Numbered from the stretch's first letter, positions 18,911-28,041 are shown. The stretch is DNA of 55,016 nt from Acidimicrobiaceae bacterium (GCA_013044265.1 JABEUQ010000215.1:1-55016), one strand, 5' to 3'. Program-made: numbers and translations. Notes: generated by a model not told the origin, from the sequence alone.

Positions 18911-19750
18911 TCAGCTGAGCGTCTGGGCGTCGAAGGCCGGCGAGGAATCGTTGAGTGAGACCACCATGGTCGGGTGGATCAATTGATGCGTGGGCGTCGC
19001 CAGGCGCACCACCGTGCCCAGGGCCACGAATCCTACCGCGTGCGAGGCAAAACTCATGGGGCCCTCTTGCACCTTCACGTCCACGACGCCGGTGCCGTTC
19101 ATTTCAATCGCCACTTCCTGCATGCGTTGCATCGCGGCCTCACGGGCCGAATACATCGCCTCAGTGAAATTCGTGAGTTCGATGTTTTGCGACTGCTGTT
19201 GAATCGTGGAACTCATCGAACGCCGCGGCGCGAAGACGAAACTCGCTCCCGACGCGAGGCCCAGGGGCTCCCACCCCGCAATCATCAACATGGTGAAGTC
19301 ACGCGCCGATAGGTCCGAGGCGAACACGCTTCTCTCGAGTCGCCTCGTCGAGTCGACTGGTCGCACGGCGGTCCCCACCAGCGAGATCTCGACGTGAGTG
19401 GGGTGAATGGCCCGTTCGATGTGCACCCCGACAACGCCGTGGCCACCAGCGGTGCCGGCTTCGCGCAGCATGCGCGCCGTGGCGTTGGCGAAAGCCGTCG
19501 CGTGAGCGCTCGAAGCACCCACGATCTCGCCCTGGCCCCAGTTCCAGTAGCCGTAGGGAATCGAATGCAGCGACACGCCGCTGACGAGTTCCACCGGTTC
19601 CCAGCCAATGGAGTGCAGGTTGAGCTCCTCGTCGATCGAGAGGTCCGACGTCATTGCGCGCGTCGTGCCAGCGGGGGCGCTCGGGGCGCTCAGCGCCTGA
19701 CGCACCTCGTCCTTGAGACTGGGCCGCGGCGAAGAGGAAGGAGCACTCAC
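18911..19750 (-). CDS. YbjQ-like double-domain protein, third of the operon
   Basis: A 279-residue cytoplasmic protein with two YbjQ/UPF0145-like domains (putative metal-binding family; function unsettled). The first runs from about residue 33 (SDLSIDEELNLHSIGWEPVELV) to about 130 (EISLVGTAVR). The second runs from about 141 (FASDLSARDFTMLMIAGWEPLGLASG) to about 250 (FVALGTVVRLA). Each copy has the family hallmarks: an early SDLS, a Gly-rich 'WEP.gLasG' strand, an Ala/Arg/Met-rich helix (YSAREAAMQRMQEVA) and a closing strand. It has a Pro/Ser-rich N terminus. The GTG start overlaps the preceding gene's stop (GTGA). It is the most diverged of the three paralogues together with its neighbour. 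Confidence 0.75.
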   Translation of the reverse strand: MSAPSSSPRPSLKDEVRQALSAPSAPAGTTRAMTSDLSIDEELNLHSIGWEPVELVSGVSLHSIPYGYWNWGQGEIVGASSAHATAFANATARMLREAGTAGGHGVVGVHIERAIHPTHVEISLVGTAVRPVDSTRRLERSVFASDLSARDFTMLMIAGWEPLGLASGASFVFAPRRSMSSTIQQQSQNIELTNFTEAMYSAREAAMQRMQEVAIEMNGTGVVDVKVQEGPMSFASHAVGFVALGTVVRLATPTHQLIHPTMVVSLNDSSPAFDAQTLS

Positions 19751-20676
19751 GAGAGGCGCACCGTCGGTCGAGGCAGTGCCAAGGGATCGAAGTCCTTGAA
19801 GCGCCGCACGCGATTGCCACTCAGGCGCGACTGGAACTCCACGTCGCCCTTGCCAAATTCTCGTGTGGACACCTCCAGGTGCGCGCCGTGCAGGGCGTCA
19901 CCGTGCAGCGAGGAGCGAACCCGAGCGCGCGCCAAGTCGCGCACCTTGCTCTGGGCGTCGACGACCTGCATGATCTCCGCGGCACCAACGGCGTTGGACC
20001 ACATGCCACTCGTCCCCTCCATCAGGTACTCGGTCTGGCAGTAGGCCCACACCCGTACCGAAGCGACCGACGTGACGATCGACACCGGCGCGTAACCGGC
20101 CTCGAAGGACTTGGCCAGGCGCTGGCCGGCGAGGAAAGTGCTCCAGGGCGTCTCACCGGGGGGCGGACCGTCGATCACTCTCACCGCCGTACCTCGCAAG
20201 TGGAACTCGACCACCCCGGTGTCGCTCAGCGGATTCTCACTATCGACGACGCCGACGACGCCGTGAGCGCCCAGCGCCTGGGCCTCTTGCATCATCCGTG
20301 AGTAGGCACTGTTGAACCCCGTACGCCAGGTGTCCTCGATCCAGGTCTGTTGGTAATTCTGTCCCCACGCCCGGTGATCGGCCGAGATCATGCCGTGGGG
20401 GCACTGGTAATTCTGCACGTAACCACCCGGGGCACCCGCGAACGGCGTCAGTGCGCCCCCGAGCGCGGAACCCAAGCCTCCGCCAAAACCACCCCCCATG
20501 GCGTTCATGGAGACCGCACCCCAGCGCATCGCGCAAAAACCTTGCACGAGCCCCACGGGCTCGAGTCCCATTTCGAGACACGCCCCAAAATCCGACACGC
20601 TGAGTCCCGAGGAGAACGCCCCTTGGCTGAAACGACGTTGCGCCGCTTCGGGCAGATCGCTGGGTGCGTCGCTCAT
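19747..20676 (-). CDS. YbjQ-like double-domain protein with a glycine-rich insert
   Basis: A 309-residue member of the same family, with the motifs SGLSVSDFGACLEMGLEPVG near residue 23 and a second, degenerate domain starting at FLAGQRLAKSFEAGYAPVSI near 190. The first domain is interrupted by an insert of about 50 residues: a run of Gly and Ala (GGGFGGGLGSALGGAL) and then a Cys-Pro-His segment (YQCPHGMISADHRAWG). The Cys/His content could bind metal, but no defined motif is present. The start overlaps the preceding gene by one base (TGATG). The operon arrangement suggests that the three paralogues form one hetero-oligomer, as YbjQ proteins are known to form pentamers. Confidence 0.72.
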   Translation of the reverse strand: MSDAPSDLPEAAQRRFSQGAFSSGLSVSDFGACLEMGLEPVGLVQGFCAMRWGAVSMNAMGGGFGGGLGSALGGALTPFAGAPGGYVQNYQCPHGMISADHRAWGQNYQQTWIEDTWRTGFNSAYSRMMQEAQALGAHGVVGVVDSENPLSDTGVVEFHLRGTAVRVIDGPPPGETPWSTFLAGQRLAKSFEAGYAPVSIVTSVASVRVWAYCQTEYLMEGTSGMWSNAVGAAEIMQVVDAQSKVRDLARARVRSSLHGDALHGAHLEVSTREFGKGDVEFQSRLSGNRVRRFKDFDPLALPRPTVRLS

Positions 20677-21473
20677 CAGTTGTCGAGCGAGATGATGGTC
20701 GTGGGCTTCACCAGGGTGATGTCCTCGGACGTCTTGGTGACCGCGGTGCCGAGCGCCAAGAACTCAATGGTGTGCGATCCCCACTGGTGCGACTTCTCCT
20801 CGAGGCGCACTCCGACGATGCCCGACGCGCCCAGGCGAGTCGCCTCGTCCTGCATCCGGGTCATCGCGAGTTCGCGCGCTTCGTAGAGGGCTTGGGTGAA
20901 GTTGGGCAACTCCACGTTCTGGCCCGTCGTGCCCAAGGTCTGGCCCAGTCCCCGGTGAGCGATGTGGTACACGCAGGTCCCCATCACCAGGCCCTGGGGC
21001 ATGTAGCCGGTCTGGCGCAGCGTCCAAAAATCTTGCCCCGAGAGATCCGAGGTGAAGGGCTTACCCAGTTGATTCAACCGCGACACGCCGTCTTCGGCCT
21101 TCACCGCGGTCCCCACCGCGATGAACTCAGCGGCGTCCTTGCCCCATTCGTAGTAATTGACGTCCAGGCGCACGCCGACCACCCCGTCCGCACCCAACTC
21201 CGCGGCCTCTTCCTCCATGCGCGTCATCGCCAGTTCACGCGCGTTGTACATCGCTTCGGTCAACTTGGTGAGTTCCTGGCTCTGATTCCACTTCCTCGTC
21301 TGCAGCCCGGTGTGGTAGATCGACGAGCCCATCACGAAACCGACGGGGTGAAAACCCACTTCCTTGATGAGGAGGAATTCATTGACCGACAGGTCCGAGG
21401 TGAAGAGACCCTTTTCGAGTTCCTCCAGCCGGTGTTCGGTCGCCTGGGGTAAGTCATTGGTTGAGTTGGTCAC
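20676..21473 (-). CDS. YbjQ-like double-domain protein, best conserved copy
   Basis: A 265-residue protein made of two clear YbjQ-type domains, about residues 22-122 and 135-245. They are strongly alike: SDLSVNEFLLIKEVGFHPVG versus SDLSGQDFWTLRQTGYMPQG, then ARELAMTRM in both, then GADGVVGVRLD versus GASGIVGVRLE, and AVGTAVK versus ALGTAVT. This internal duplication predates the paralogue expansion. The start is a GTG with GGAGG six bases upstream, overlapping the previous gene's stop (GTGA). No signal peptide or membrane segment. Function is unknown for the family. Confidence 0.78.
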   Translation of the reverse strand: MTNSTNDLPQATEHRLEELEKGLFTSDLSVNEFLLIKEVGFHPVGFVMGSSIYHTGLQTRKWNQSQELTKLTEAMYNARELAMTRMEEEAAELGADGVVGVRLDVNYYEWGKDAAEFIAVGTAVKAEDGVSRLNQLGKPFTSDLSGQDFWTLRQTGYMPQGLVMGTCVYHIAHRGLGQTLGTTGQNVELPNFTQALYEARELAMTRMQDEATRLGASGIVGVRLEEKSHQWGSHTIEFLALGTAVTKTSEDITLVKPTTIISLDN

Positions 21474-21871
21474 TGAATTCCTCCGATAACGATGTGTTCG
21501 AGAGCCTGACGTGCACTCTCACTGTGAGCGGCCTCCAACTGGAGGGCTCCGAGGAGACGGACAATCCATTCATCCACGTTGAGCGTCTCACTGCGGATAC
21601 GAATACCTCCCGAAGAGTGCGCGACTCGACAGCGCAACTCCGGTCCCTCAATCGCCGCTTCGAAGGACTCGTTGCCCATGGCGATGAGTACCTTGGCCAC
21701 GGCGTCGGACTTATGGAACCGACCTCGCGCGTGCTCGACCTGCAGGCGTTCGCCGAGCGTCGCCGACAACTCCGACGTCAGCACCTTTAAGAGGATGTGC
21801 ACGTCGGCACTATTTGATCGCAACGTCGCGACCGCCAAGTTCAAATCGAACGAATCATCTGAAGGTCCCAT
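21470..21871 (-). CDS. Small companion protein of the YbjQ-like operon
   Basis: A 133-residue protein that I do not recognise. It appears to be alpha/beta with acidic helices (VHILLKVLTSELSATLGERL; SETLNVDEWIVRLLGALQLE) and ends with SARQALEHIVIGGIQ. It starts at an ATG with AAGGTGG six bases upstream and overlaps the next gene (GTGA), so it is the promoter-proximal member of a four-gene operon. Its role is presumably tied to the YbjQ-like proteins. It has no signal peptide or membrane segment. Confidence 0.65.
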   Translation of the reverse strand: MGPSDDSFDLNLAVATLRSNSADVHILLKVLTSELSATLGERLQVEHARGRFHKSDAVAKVLIAMGNESFEAAIEGPELRCRVAHSSGGIRIRSETLNVDEWIVRLLGALQLEAAHSESARQALEHIVIGGIQ

Positions 21872-22050
21872 TGTTGGCCACCTTACAAGAAGATGTTTGC
21901 GGCACTCTCTCCCCGTGCGACGCCAGCGCGGACTTGAAGCCGGCGACGAACACCGACCACCGTCGCGACGGGTCAAGAAAGCCATCGTGAGCGGAGGTGG
22001 CGCGGTTCTCCGATACTGTGACGTTCGATTCCCGGCGACGGAGGGTACCG

Positions 22051-23097
22051 ATGAAAATCTCGACGATGCTGAGTTACACGGGGGGCTTTAGCCAGGCCGC
22101 TCGCGATGTCCTCGATATGGAGAAGGCCGGACTCGATCTGGTGTGGGTCGCCGAGGCGTACGGGTTCGATAGTCCCTCCCTCATGGGGTACCTGGCCGCC
22201 CTGACCAACACGGTGCAGATCGGTGCCGCAATATTGCCGCTCTACACCCGCACCCCCACCCTCATCGCCATGACCGCCGCGGGAATCGACGCGCTCTCCA
22301 ATGGCCGATTCCACCTGGGCCTGGGCGCGTCGGGACCCCAGGTGATCGAAGGCTTTCACGGAGTGCCCTACAAGGACCCCCTCGGGCGTACTCGCGAGAT
22401 CGTGGAGATCTGTCGCGACGTCTGGCGACGAGAAGCGCCACTGGTGCACCAGGGGAAGAACTTCACCGTGCCGCTCCGGCCCGAGGAGGGTACTGGTCTG
22501 GGCAAAGCTCTGAAGATCATCGCGCACCCCCTTCGCAGCGAGATCCCGATCTGGATCGCCGCGCTCGGCGAGAGGAACGTGCAGCTCAGCGCCGAGATCG
22601 CTGACGGCTGGATACCCTTCCTCTTCATCCCCGAACGCGCGAACGAGGTGTGGGGCAGCGCCCTGGCCGCGGGCAAGGCCCAGCGTTCTTCGTCGCGGGG
22701 CGAGTTGATGATCACCGCGGGTGGACCGTTGGCGATCGGCGAGGGTGAGGACATCGTGGCTCTACGTGAACTCCAACGCTCGACGGTGGCGTTGTACGTG
22801 GGTGGCATGGGGGCCAAGGGCAAGAACTTCTATAACGAGTTGGCGATTCGTTACGGCTACGAGAGAGAAGCGGCCCTCATCCAAGACCTCTACTTGGCCG
22901 GCAAGAAGCGCGAGGCCGAAGCCGCGGTTCCCGCTGAATTCTTGGAGCTCACGACGCTACTGGGCCCTCGCAACTACGTGGCCGAACGAATCGCGGCGTT
23001 CAAAGAAGCCGGTGTGACCCACCTCCAAGTACTCCCGATTCCCCAGACGGGCCACTCAGCGGCCTCGCTCATCGAGATGGTCAAGTCAATGACGTGA
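22051..23097 (+). CDS. Luciferase-like (LLM) F420-dependent oxidoreductase
   Basis: About 348 residues of the luciferase-like monooxygenase fold that in actinobacteria usually binds coenzyme F420. The sequence shows AEAYGFDSPSLMGYLAALT near residue 38, then RFHLGLGASGPQVIEGFHG and PIWIAALGERNVQLSAEIADGWIP, all typical of the family. The ATG at 22051 has GGAGGG seven bases upstream. The open frame reaches 18 codons further but without a site. It is transcribed divergently from the YbjQ-like operon and followed by a strong hairpin, so it is probably a single-gene unit. The substrate cannot be told from the sequence. Confidence 0.85.
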   Translation: MKISTMLSYTGGFSQAARDVLDMEKAGLDLVWVAEAYGFDSPSLMGYLAALTNTVQIGAAILPLYTRTPTLIAMTAAGIDALSNGRFHLGLGASGPQVIEGFHGVPYKDPLGRTREIVEICRDVWRREAPLVHQGKNFTVPLRPEEGTGLGKALKIIAHPLRSEIPIWIAALGERNVQLSAEIADGWIPFLFIPERANEVWGSALAAGKAQRSSSRGELMITAGGPLAIGEGEDIVALRELQRSTVALYVGGMGAKGKNFYNELAIRYGYEREAALIQDLYLAGKKREAEAAVPAEFLELTTLLGPRNYVAERIAAFKEAGVTHLQVLPIPQTGHSAASLIEMVKSMT

Positions 23098-23104
23098 GAG
23101 AGGT

Positions 23105-23137
23105 GCGTCGTCGGTGCGTCGGGCGCACCGACGACGC
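23105..23137 (+). terminator. Strong hairpin after the LLM gene
   Basis: A perfect 14-bp stem (GCGTCGTCGGTGCG with its complement) around the loop TCGGG begins eight bases after the stop codon. A second small inverted repeat (GGTGA/TCACC) follows at 23138-23153. The U tract is weak, as is common in high-GC genomes. Confidence 0.7.
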
Positions 23138-23195
23138 GGTGATCTCTTTCACCGGACCCGACGTACGAGCACATTCTCACTCTCGACCTTCGTCA

Positions 23196-23223
23196 CTGCA
23201 GACCGAGTTCGAGCGGTCTGCAG
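23196..23223 (-). terminator. Hairpin after the SHOCT gene
   Basis: CTGCAGACCG and CGGTCTGCAG form a perfect 10-bp stem around an 8-base loop, ten bases beyond the stop of the minus-strand SHOCT gene. Together with the hairpin at 23105-23137 it separates the two convergent genes. Confidence 0.6.
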
Positions 23224-23232
23224 AGCGCAGCG

Positions 23233-23625
23233 TCAATGGGCGTTCTCTTGGAGCACGCCGCGGCGACGGCGAAACTCGTCCTCGTCGATCTCACCGTTCG
23301 CGAATCGCGTCTCGAGAATCTCCAAGGGTCCCGCCTTGGGCTTCGCGGGTGCGTGCTCGGGACCGGCGAAATGGACCTCTCGCTCCTGGGGGCCGTGACC
23401 TGGGCCGTCGAAGCGGTGGCCTCGTTGCCCCGGGCCACGGTGACGGGAGGGCTGGCATCCGCAGTGGCCGTCGTGCTCCGCACAACCACCTTCTAGCTCT
23501 AGTTGACGGTGCCGACGGTGCCGGGCGCAGGCGCCGATACCCATCACGGTCGCCAGCAGCGCGACCTTGGGCACGATCATGAAGAATGGATGTGCGTCGT
23601 GACCTTCACAGTTCTCGTTTTCCAT
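23233..23625 (-). CDS. Small membrane protein with His/Cys-rich linker and C-terminal SHOCT domain
   Basis: 130 residues. One membrane segment (residues about 14-33, FFMIVPKVALLATVMGIGA) is followed by a linker of about 55 residues rich in His, Cys and Gly (CAEHDGHCGC; HRFDGPGHGP; VHFAGPEHAP) and a C-terminal SHOCT domain (LEILETRFANGEIDEDEFRRRR). SHOCT domains are short oligomerisation modules. The linker looks able to bind transition metals, but this is inferred from composition only. The ATG has a strong GAGGAGG site. The gene is alone between two hairpins and the SDR gene. Confidence 0.7.
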   Translation of the reverse strand: MENENCEGHDAHPFFMIVPKVALLATVMGIGACARHRRHRQLELEGGCAEHDGHCGCQPSRHRGPGQRGHRFDGPGHGPQEREVHFAGPEHAPAKPKAGPLEILETRFANGEIDEDEFRRRRGVLQENAH

Positions 23626-23733
23626 AACTAACCTCCTCGGAGTATCTTGTGTGTTCCTAGTCTCGGTGTTCGTTAATTTTTCCATCAGGGGATAAGGTCA
23701 CCAATTCGCTCCGGTTCACTGGGCCAAGAATTT

Positions 23734-24513
23734 TCATTGCTCGCGGCCACGTCGCCACTGCTCGAACTCAGTGGCGATGATGCGCTCACCATGGACGTCG
23801 TCGGCCTCGTGCGAAGCGAGCCACACAATGGGGGGACCCATGATCTCGGGTGGCAAAAGCCGCGCTCTGATCTCGGGCGAGACGTCCTCGGGGATCATGC
23901 CGGTGGCGCTGGCCCCACCGGGCAACAGGATGTTCAGTCGCACCGCCGTGTCCTTCAGATCAGCGGCCATCACGTAGGCCAGTGCCTCGGTCGCCGCGCC
24001 TGAAGGTCCGTAGGGCACGAAGCCCGCGCGAGTCATTGTCTCGGTGTTCATCGAGATCACGACCACCCGACCCGCATTGGCCCGCAGCATGCGCGCCACG
24101 ACCTCGCGGGTCACCAGGAACGTCCCATTGACCTTGGTGTCGACCACGTGGGCGAAGCCCTCGGGTGAGACCTCCCAAAAGGGCTGGGGAGCGCTGAGGA
24201 ACCGTGGGTTCACCGTGCGCATGCCCACGCCGGCGTTGGCGACCAGGAGGTCAAGTCCGCCGAGGCGTTCGTATATCGCCTCGACGGCCGTGGTGACCAT
24301 TTCGGGGTCTCGCACGTCCATCGCCATGGCGAGGACGCTCGCGCCGAGACCCTGGGCGACGTCTCGTGCGCGCGAGGCGTCACGGCCGGTGACCACGACC
24401 TGGGCACCACGCTCGGCGAGGGCCTCGGCCATTGCACGACCCAGACCACTGGTGGCACCCGTTACGAGTGCCCTGACACCGTGTAGGTCAGGAGTGGAGT
24501 CGAGTTCGGCCAT
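23734..24513 (-). CDS. SDR-family oxidoreductase lacking the catalytic lysine
   Basis: A 259-residue short-chain dehydrogenase. The cofactor motif TGATSGLG is at residues 18-25, the NAG motif at 93-95 and catalytic Ser154 in VISMN. Tyr168 is present (FVPYGPSGAATEA), but position 172, the Lys of YxxxK, is Gly. The Lys normally lowers the Tyr pKa and binds the nicotinamide ribose, so activity is uncertain. Other SDR branches with YGPSGAA exist as far as I recall, which suggests lineage variation rather than damage. It lies downstream of the aldo/keto reductase on the same strand, 63 bp apart, and may be co-transcribed. Confidence 0.82.
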   Translation of the reverse strand: MAELDSTPDLHGVRALVTGATSGLGRAMAEALAERGAQVVVTGRDASRARDVAQGLGASVLAMAMDVRDPEMVTTAVEAIYERLGGLDLLVANAGVGMRTVNPRFLSAPQPFWEVSPEGFAHVVDTKVNGTFLVTREVVARMLRANAGRVVVISMNTETMTRAGFVPYGPSGAATEALAYVMAADLKDTAVRLNILLPGGASATGMIPEDVSPEIRARLLPPEIMGPPIVWLASHEADDVHGERIIATEFEQWRRGREQ

Positions 24514-24576
24514 TGTTGCGACGCTTTCGATCGGTTCTAGTGGGCACTCGGACGATGCCGAGACAGTGACGTCGCC

Positions 24577-25572
24577 CTAGCGATTCACGCTCGACATGTC
24601 GGCGTAACGATCACCGGCGCTCGCCCCGACCGGTGCGGCCGCGTCCAGAGCCCGCAAATCTTCGTCGCTCAGTTCAACGTTGAGCGCGGCGATGTTCTCC
24701 TCGAGGTAGCGACGCTGCTTCGTACCCGGGATGGGCACGACGTCCTCGCCCTGGGCCATCACCCACGCCAGCGCCAACTGGCTCGCCGTGACACCTTTCT
24801 CGAGAGCTATGTGCCGCACGCGTTCGACGAGTTCGAGGTTCTTTTGGAAGTTCTCTCCCTGAAAGCGCGGCGAGTGACGGCGAAAGTCCTTCTCGTCGAG
24901 ATCGTCGATGGTGCGAATGGCCCCCGAGAGGAAACCACGACCCAAGGGTGAATAGGCCACGAAACCAATGCCCAGTTCGCGGACCGTCGCGAGGACGTCA
25001 TTGTCTTCGACGTCGCGCGACCACAGGGACCACTCGGTCTGCAGCGCCGTCACCGGATGGACTTGGTGGGCTCGGCGAATCGTCGCCGGTGCCGCTTCAC
25101 TGATACCCAGGTGACGGACCTTGCCGGCCGCGACCAGTTCGCCGAGGGCTCCCCACGTCTCTTCGAGCGCCACGCTCGGGTCGACGCGGTGCTGGTAGTA
25201 CAAGTCGATGTGATCAACACCCAAGCGCGCCAGACTGGCGTCGCAGGCCTGACGCACGTAGTCCGGGCGGCCATTGATACCGACCCTCGTGCCGTCCGCG
25301 AGGCGTTCATTGCCGAACTTGGTGGCGAGAACGACCTCGTCGCGTCGCGAGGCAATGGCTCGTCCGACCAACTGCTCGTTGGTGAAGGGACCGTACATGT
25401 CCGCGGTGTCCAAGAAAGTGACACCCGCGTCCAGGGCGGCGTGGATCACCGAGATGGACTCTTGCTCATCACCCTTGCCGTAGAACTCGGACATGCCCAT
25501 GCAGCCCAATCCTTCGCTGGAGACCTCCAACGCGGCCGAGCCCGATCCGAGCGTGCGACGAGAAACAACCAT
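24577..25572 (-). CDS. Aldo/keto reductase
   Basis: About 331 residues, AKR fold, NADPH-dependent reduction of an aldehyde or ketone. The catalytic tetrad is visible: Asp in FLDTADMYG, Tyr in the same motif, Lys in ATKFG and His in YYQHRVD. The C-terminal coenzyme loop ([17 protein letters not shown]) is also present. This resembles the YakC/AKR13-type group ([14 protein letters not shown] start). The ATG at 25572 follows an exact AGGAGG with six bases of spacing. An upstream in-frame start ten codons earlier has no site. The physiological substrate is unknown. Confidence 0.9.
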   Translation of the reverse strand: MVVSRRTLGSGSAALEVSSEGLGCMGMSEFYGKGDEQESISVIHAALDAGVTFLDTADMYGPFTNEQLVGRAIASRRDEVVLATKFGNERLADGTRVGINGRPDYVRQACDASLARLGVDHIDLYYQHRVDPSVALEETWGALGELVAAGKVRHLGISEAAPATIRRAHQVHPVTALQTEWSLWSRDVEDNDVLATVRELGIGFVAYSPLGRGFLSGAIRTIDDLDEKDFRRHSPRFQGENFQKNLELVERVRHIALEKGVTASQLALAWVMAQGEDVVPIPGTKQRRYLEENIAALNVELSDEDLRALDAAAPVGASAGDRYADMSSVNR

Positions 25573-25861
25573 GACAAACCTCCTGCATCGATACGTACGC
25601 ACTCACCTTAAAGGACTCGTTCGATGACTCGAGACGCTGTGACGCTTCGTCGTCTCTTGGACACCAAGTACTCACTGACCGTTCGCCGTCGAGTGTGCGC
25701 CGATCTCTCGTGACGAGTCGACGGATCCACACCCGTACTCCGCGCAGCGCCGTCGAGGGGGAATCGTTGCATTCCTGCGTCCACGTCGCGGACTCACTGG
25801 TGGCGACCAAGACTGGCACGATGGCGGTCATTTAGCAATATAGGAGGTCGCGAGGAGCGAA

Positions 25862-26677
25862 CTAACTGAGCGACACGCGATAACAACTCGCCAGGTCGTG
25901 GGCGCTGAAGCCCACTTTCATCAAGAGACGACCGGACGTCAGGGGACGTGCGCGCGTGATCGCGATTGTCGCACCACAGTCACGCAGTTGACGCAGGCGC
26001 GACGAGAGCACCGCGAGGTAGCAGCCACGAGATCGGAATTCGCGCAGCGTGACCGCACCGTAGAGTCGCCCCACTTCCCCGTTGATCTTGCAACAACCCG
26101 TCGACGCCGGTTGCGCGCCCACGTAGGCGACGAACTGAAACTCACTCGACGTCTCGAAATTATCGAGGGTCTCGCTCAGACGTAGTGCGATTGCATCCTC
26201 GTCGGGTCGAGACCTGCCCCATCCCTCGGTTTCCACGGCCATCGCGTCTCGTAGGGTTCGTTCATCACGGACCAGTTCCACGTTGATCAGCGCGGACGGC
26301 GCACGATCGAAGTCGTCGTCATAAAGTTCGCGGGCCACGATCTGATGCGAATCGCTCACGACACCGCCGCGAGCGACCAAAAACGCCTCGGTCTGCAATG
26401 GGCGCGTCGCGCTCGATACCCACCAGTGCAACACGTCGAGACCCCAGCCCTTCACTTGCCCGGCGATTTCATCGAAGACGGTGTCGAGTGATCGGCTCGT
26501 ATGTGACCTAATCACCTGCGCCGCCGGAAGCGTCGGTGATACGAAGCGCTCGGGGTATCGAAGGAGCCGGTATTCCGCTGTTCGCACGTCGATGACGTCA
26601 ACGCCCAGAGTGGCCTCGTCGAGTGATGCGAGGGCGTCAAGGATTCTCTGGGTACTCCACGGGCCCGACTCTCGCAC
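25862..26677 (-). CDS. GNAT-type acetyltransferase-like protein
   Basis: About 271 residues. The C-terminal half resembles a GNAT N-acetyltransferase: FQFVAYVGAQPASTGCCKI (beta strands), then GRLYGAVTLREFRSRGCYLAVLSSRLRQLRDCG, which matches the acetyl-CoA-binding region, although the usual R/Q-x-x-G-x-G/A loop is degenerate (REFRSRGC). The N-terminal half (residues 1-130) is unrecognised. The start is uncertain. A GTG at 26707 is possible, but a -10-like TACACT ends six bases before the GTG at 26677, suggesting a leaderless message from there. Confidence 0.6.
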   Translation of the reverse strand: MRESGPWSTQRILDALASLDEATLGVDVIDVRTAEYRLLRYPERFVSPTLPAAQVIRSHTSRSLDTVFDEIAGQVKGWGLDVLHWWVSSATRPLQTEAFLVARGGVVSDSHQIVARELYDDDFDRAPSALINVELVRDERTLRDAMAVETEGWGRSRPDEDAIALRLSETLDNFETSSEFQFVAYVGAQPASTGCCKINGEVGRLYGAVTLREFRSRGCYLAVLSSRLRQLRDCGATIAITRARPLTSGRLLMKVGFSAHDLASCYRVSLS

Positions 26678-26826
26678 CGTTGAAGTGTAGCGACGGTTGG
26701 CCGTCACTCCAGGGTGGCACTCTCACCCGTACGACGTCGCACCACGAGTGGCCCGAGCGAGCGCACCGCGTCACTCGGGCACTGGTCCAATGATGTCACG
26801 CCACGTCGAGCACGGCGTCATTCGAG

Positions 26827-28041
26827 TCACGAACTCGCTCGTGAATTCCTCACCACGAGTAGCCCCGTCGACACCGGCCGCTCGAACCCGAGAGAGGGCA
26901 GATTCATGATTCGCCCCCCCGCGTACAGGGTCGTTGAATCTCCACCGTCGAGATCGAGAGCGGTCACGACATTGAGTGAGCGAAGGATCGCGACCAGTTG
27001 CGCGCCGGTGGCGCCCGACACGGCGTCCTTGCCGTCCACGGTCAAGATGATCGTCTGGCCCGACGCCGTCCAGCCGATGACGGTGCGCGCATAGGGCTTG
27101 GTCATGTAGGTATCAGCTGGCGCAATCGGGGCCGCCACACCCTGATCGATGAGGATTGGGTGTCCCCCGATGTTGTTGCACCCGCCGGTGGATCGTGTCG
27201 TCGTCGAGATGGTGTCGCCGACGCGCAAGGTCGAGAGCATCGATCCCCGCGGCGCGGAGATCGCGACCTGACGCTTCTTCAGCTTCAACGCTCGCCTCGT
27301 GATCGCCACGAGTTTGAGCCGAGCCGTCGCGTTGATTCTCGTCGCACTAGTGGAGCGACCAACGATGGCGAACTCGTAGGTGACCCGCCCCGGGGCGAAC
27401 GGCGTCTTCAGCGCGTACGGTGCGCTGTAGAGCAACGTTCCCGAGAGCACGAGATCGACTTTGGAATACGACATGGGTAGTTCTTGGTTGATGGCGGAAA
27501 TCGGTACGACCGCGCCGTTGACGTCGACGGTGTCACTCCAGTTGAAGTCCTGACTGAGAATCTGGCCATCCAGGTTCGCCTGCTGGTGAGAGATCTCGGG
27601 GGTGTGTAGCAGTACGCAGTTCTGAGTGATTGCCCCTACTTCGTCGCCGGGATCGGGCTGGCCCGGGCGGGTCATGTCGAAGTAGTCGCCATTGACGGCC
27701 GCCACGCAGTTCGGCGTGCTCCGACACATCGAACTCGGTGTCTGCACTCCCCCGTCGATGGCGTGATGGGCCAGAGCAATCCTGACCCGGTACTGCGACA
27801 TATTGAACGTGAGAACGTTGATCGCCGTGGTGACGCCGTACTCGCGACCATCGATCTCAAAAATCTGCACACCCGGTGCCTCGCTCGACCCGAAGACGGT
27901 GGTGGTGACGCTCGCGCTCGCGCCAGCGCTCGCACTCGGAGTCGACGTCATCATCGCCGCGCTGATGATCGCGACGCAAGCGAAGAGGGCGGCCGCGCCG
28001 GCCAGTCCGCGACCGCTCGTACTCCTCCGGCGTTGCCTCAC
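26827..28041 (-). CDS. Secreted phosphodiester glycosidase (NAGPA)-like protein
   Basis: 404 residues with a basic N terminus and a hydrophobic segment (AGAAALFACVAIISAAMM), consistent with a Sec signal peptide. The rest matches the phosphodiester glycosidase family (formerly DUF2233), related to mammalian NAGPA. Key regions are CVAAVNGDYFDM near residue 115, NIGGHPILIDQG, RTVIGWTASGQTIILTVDG and the active-site block ALDLDGGDSTTLY near residue 370. In bacteria the family acts on cell-wall or exopolysaccharide phosphodiester glycosides, but the substrate here is unknown. The start is a GTG with no clear site. Its promoter and first codons occur again as a decayed copy near 49060-49312. Confidence 0.8.
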   Translation of the reverse strand: MRQRRRSTSGRGLAGAAALFACVAIISAAMMTSTPSASAGASASVTTTVFGSSEAPGVQIFEIDGREYGVTTAINVLTFNMSQYRVRIALAHHAIDGGVQTPSSMCRSTPNCVAAVNGDYFDMTRPGQPDPGDEVGAITQNCVLLHTPEISHQQANLDGQILSQDFNWSDTVDVNGAVVPISAINQELPMSYSKVDLVLSGTLLYSAPYALKTPFAPGRVTYEFAIVGRSTSATRINATARLKLVAITRRALKLKKRQVAISAPRGSMLSTLRVGDTISTTTRSTGGCNNIGGHPILIDQGVAAPIAPADTYMTKPYARTVIGWTASGQTIILTVDGKDAVSGATGAQLVAILRSLNVVTALDLDGGDSTTLYAGGRIMNLPSLGFERPVSTGLLVVRNSRASS

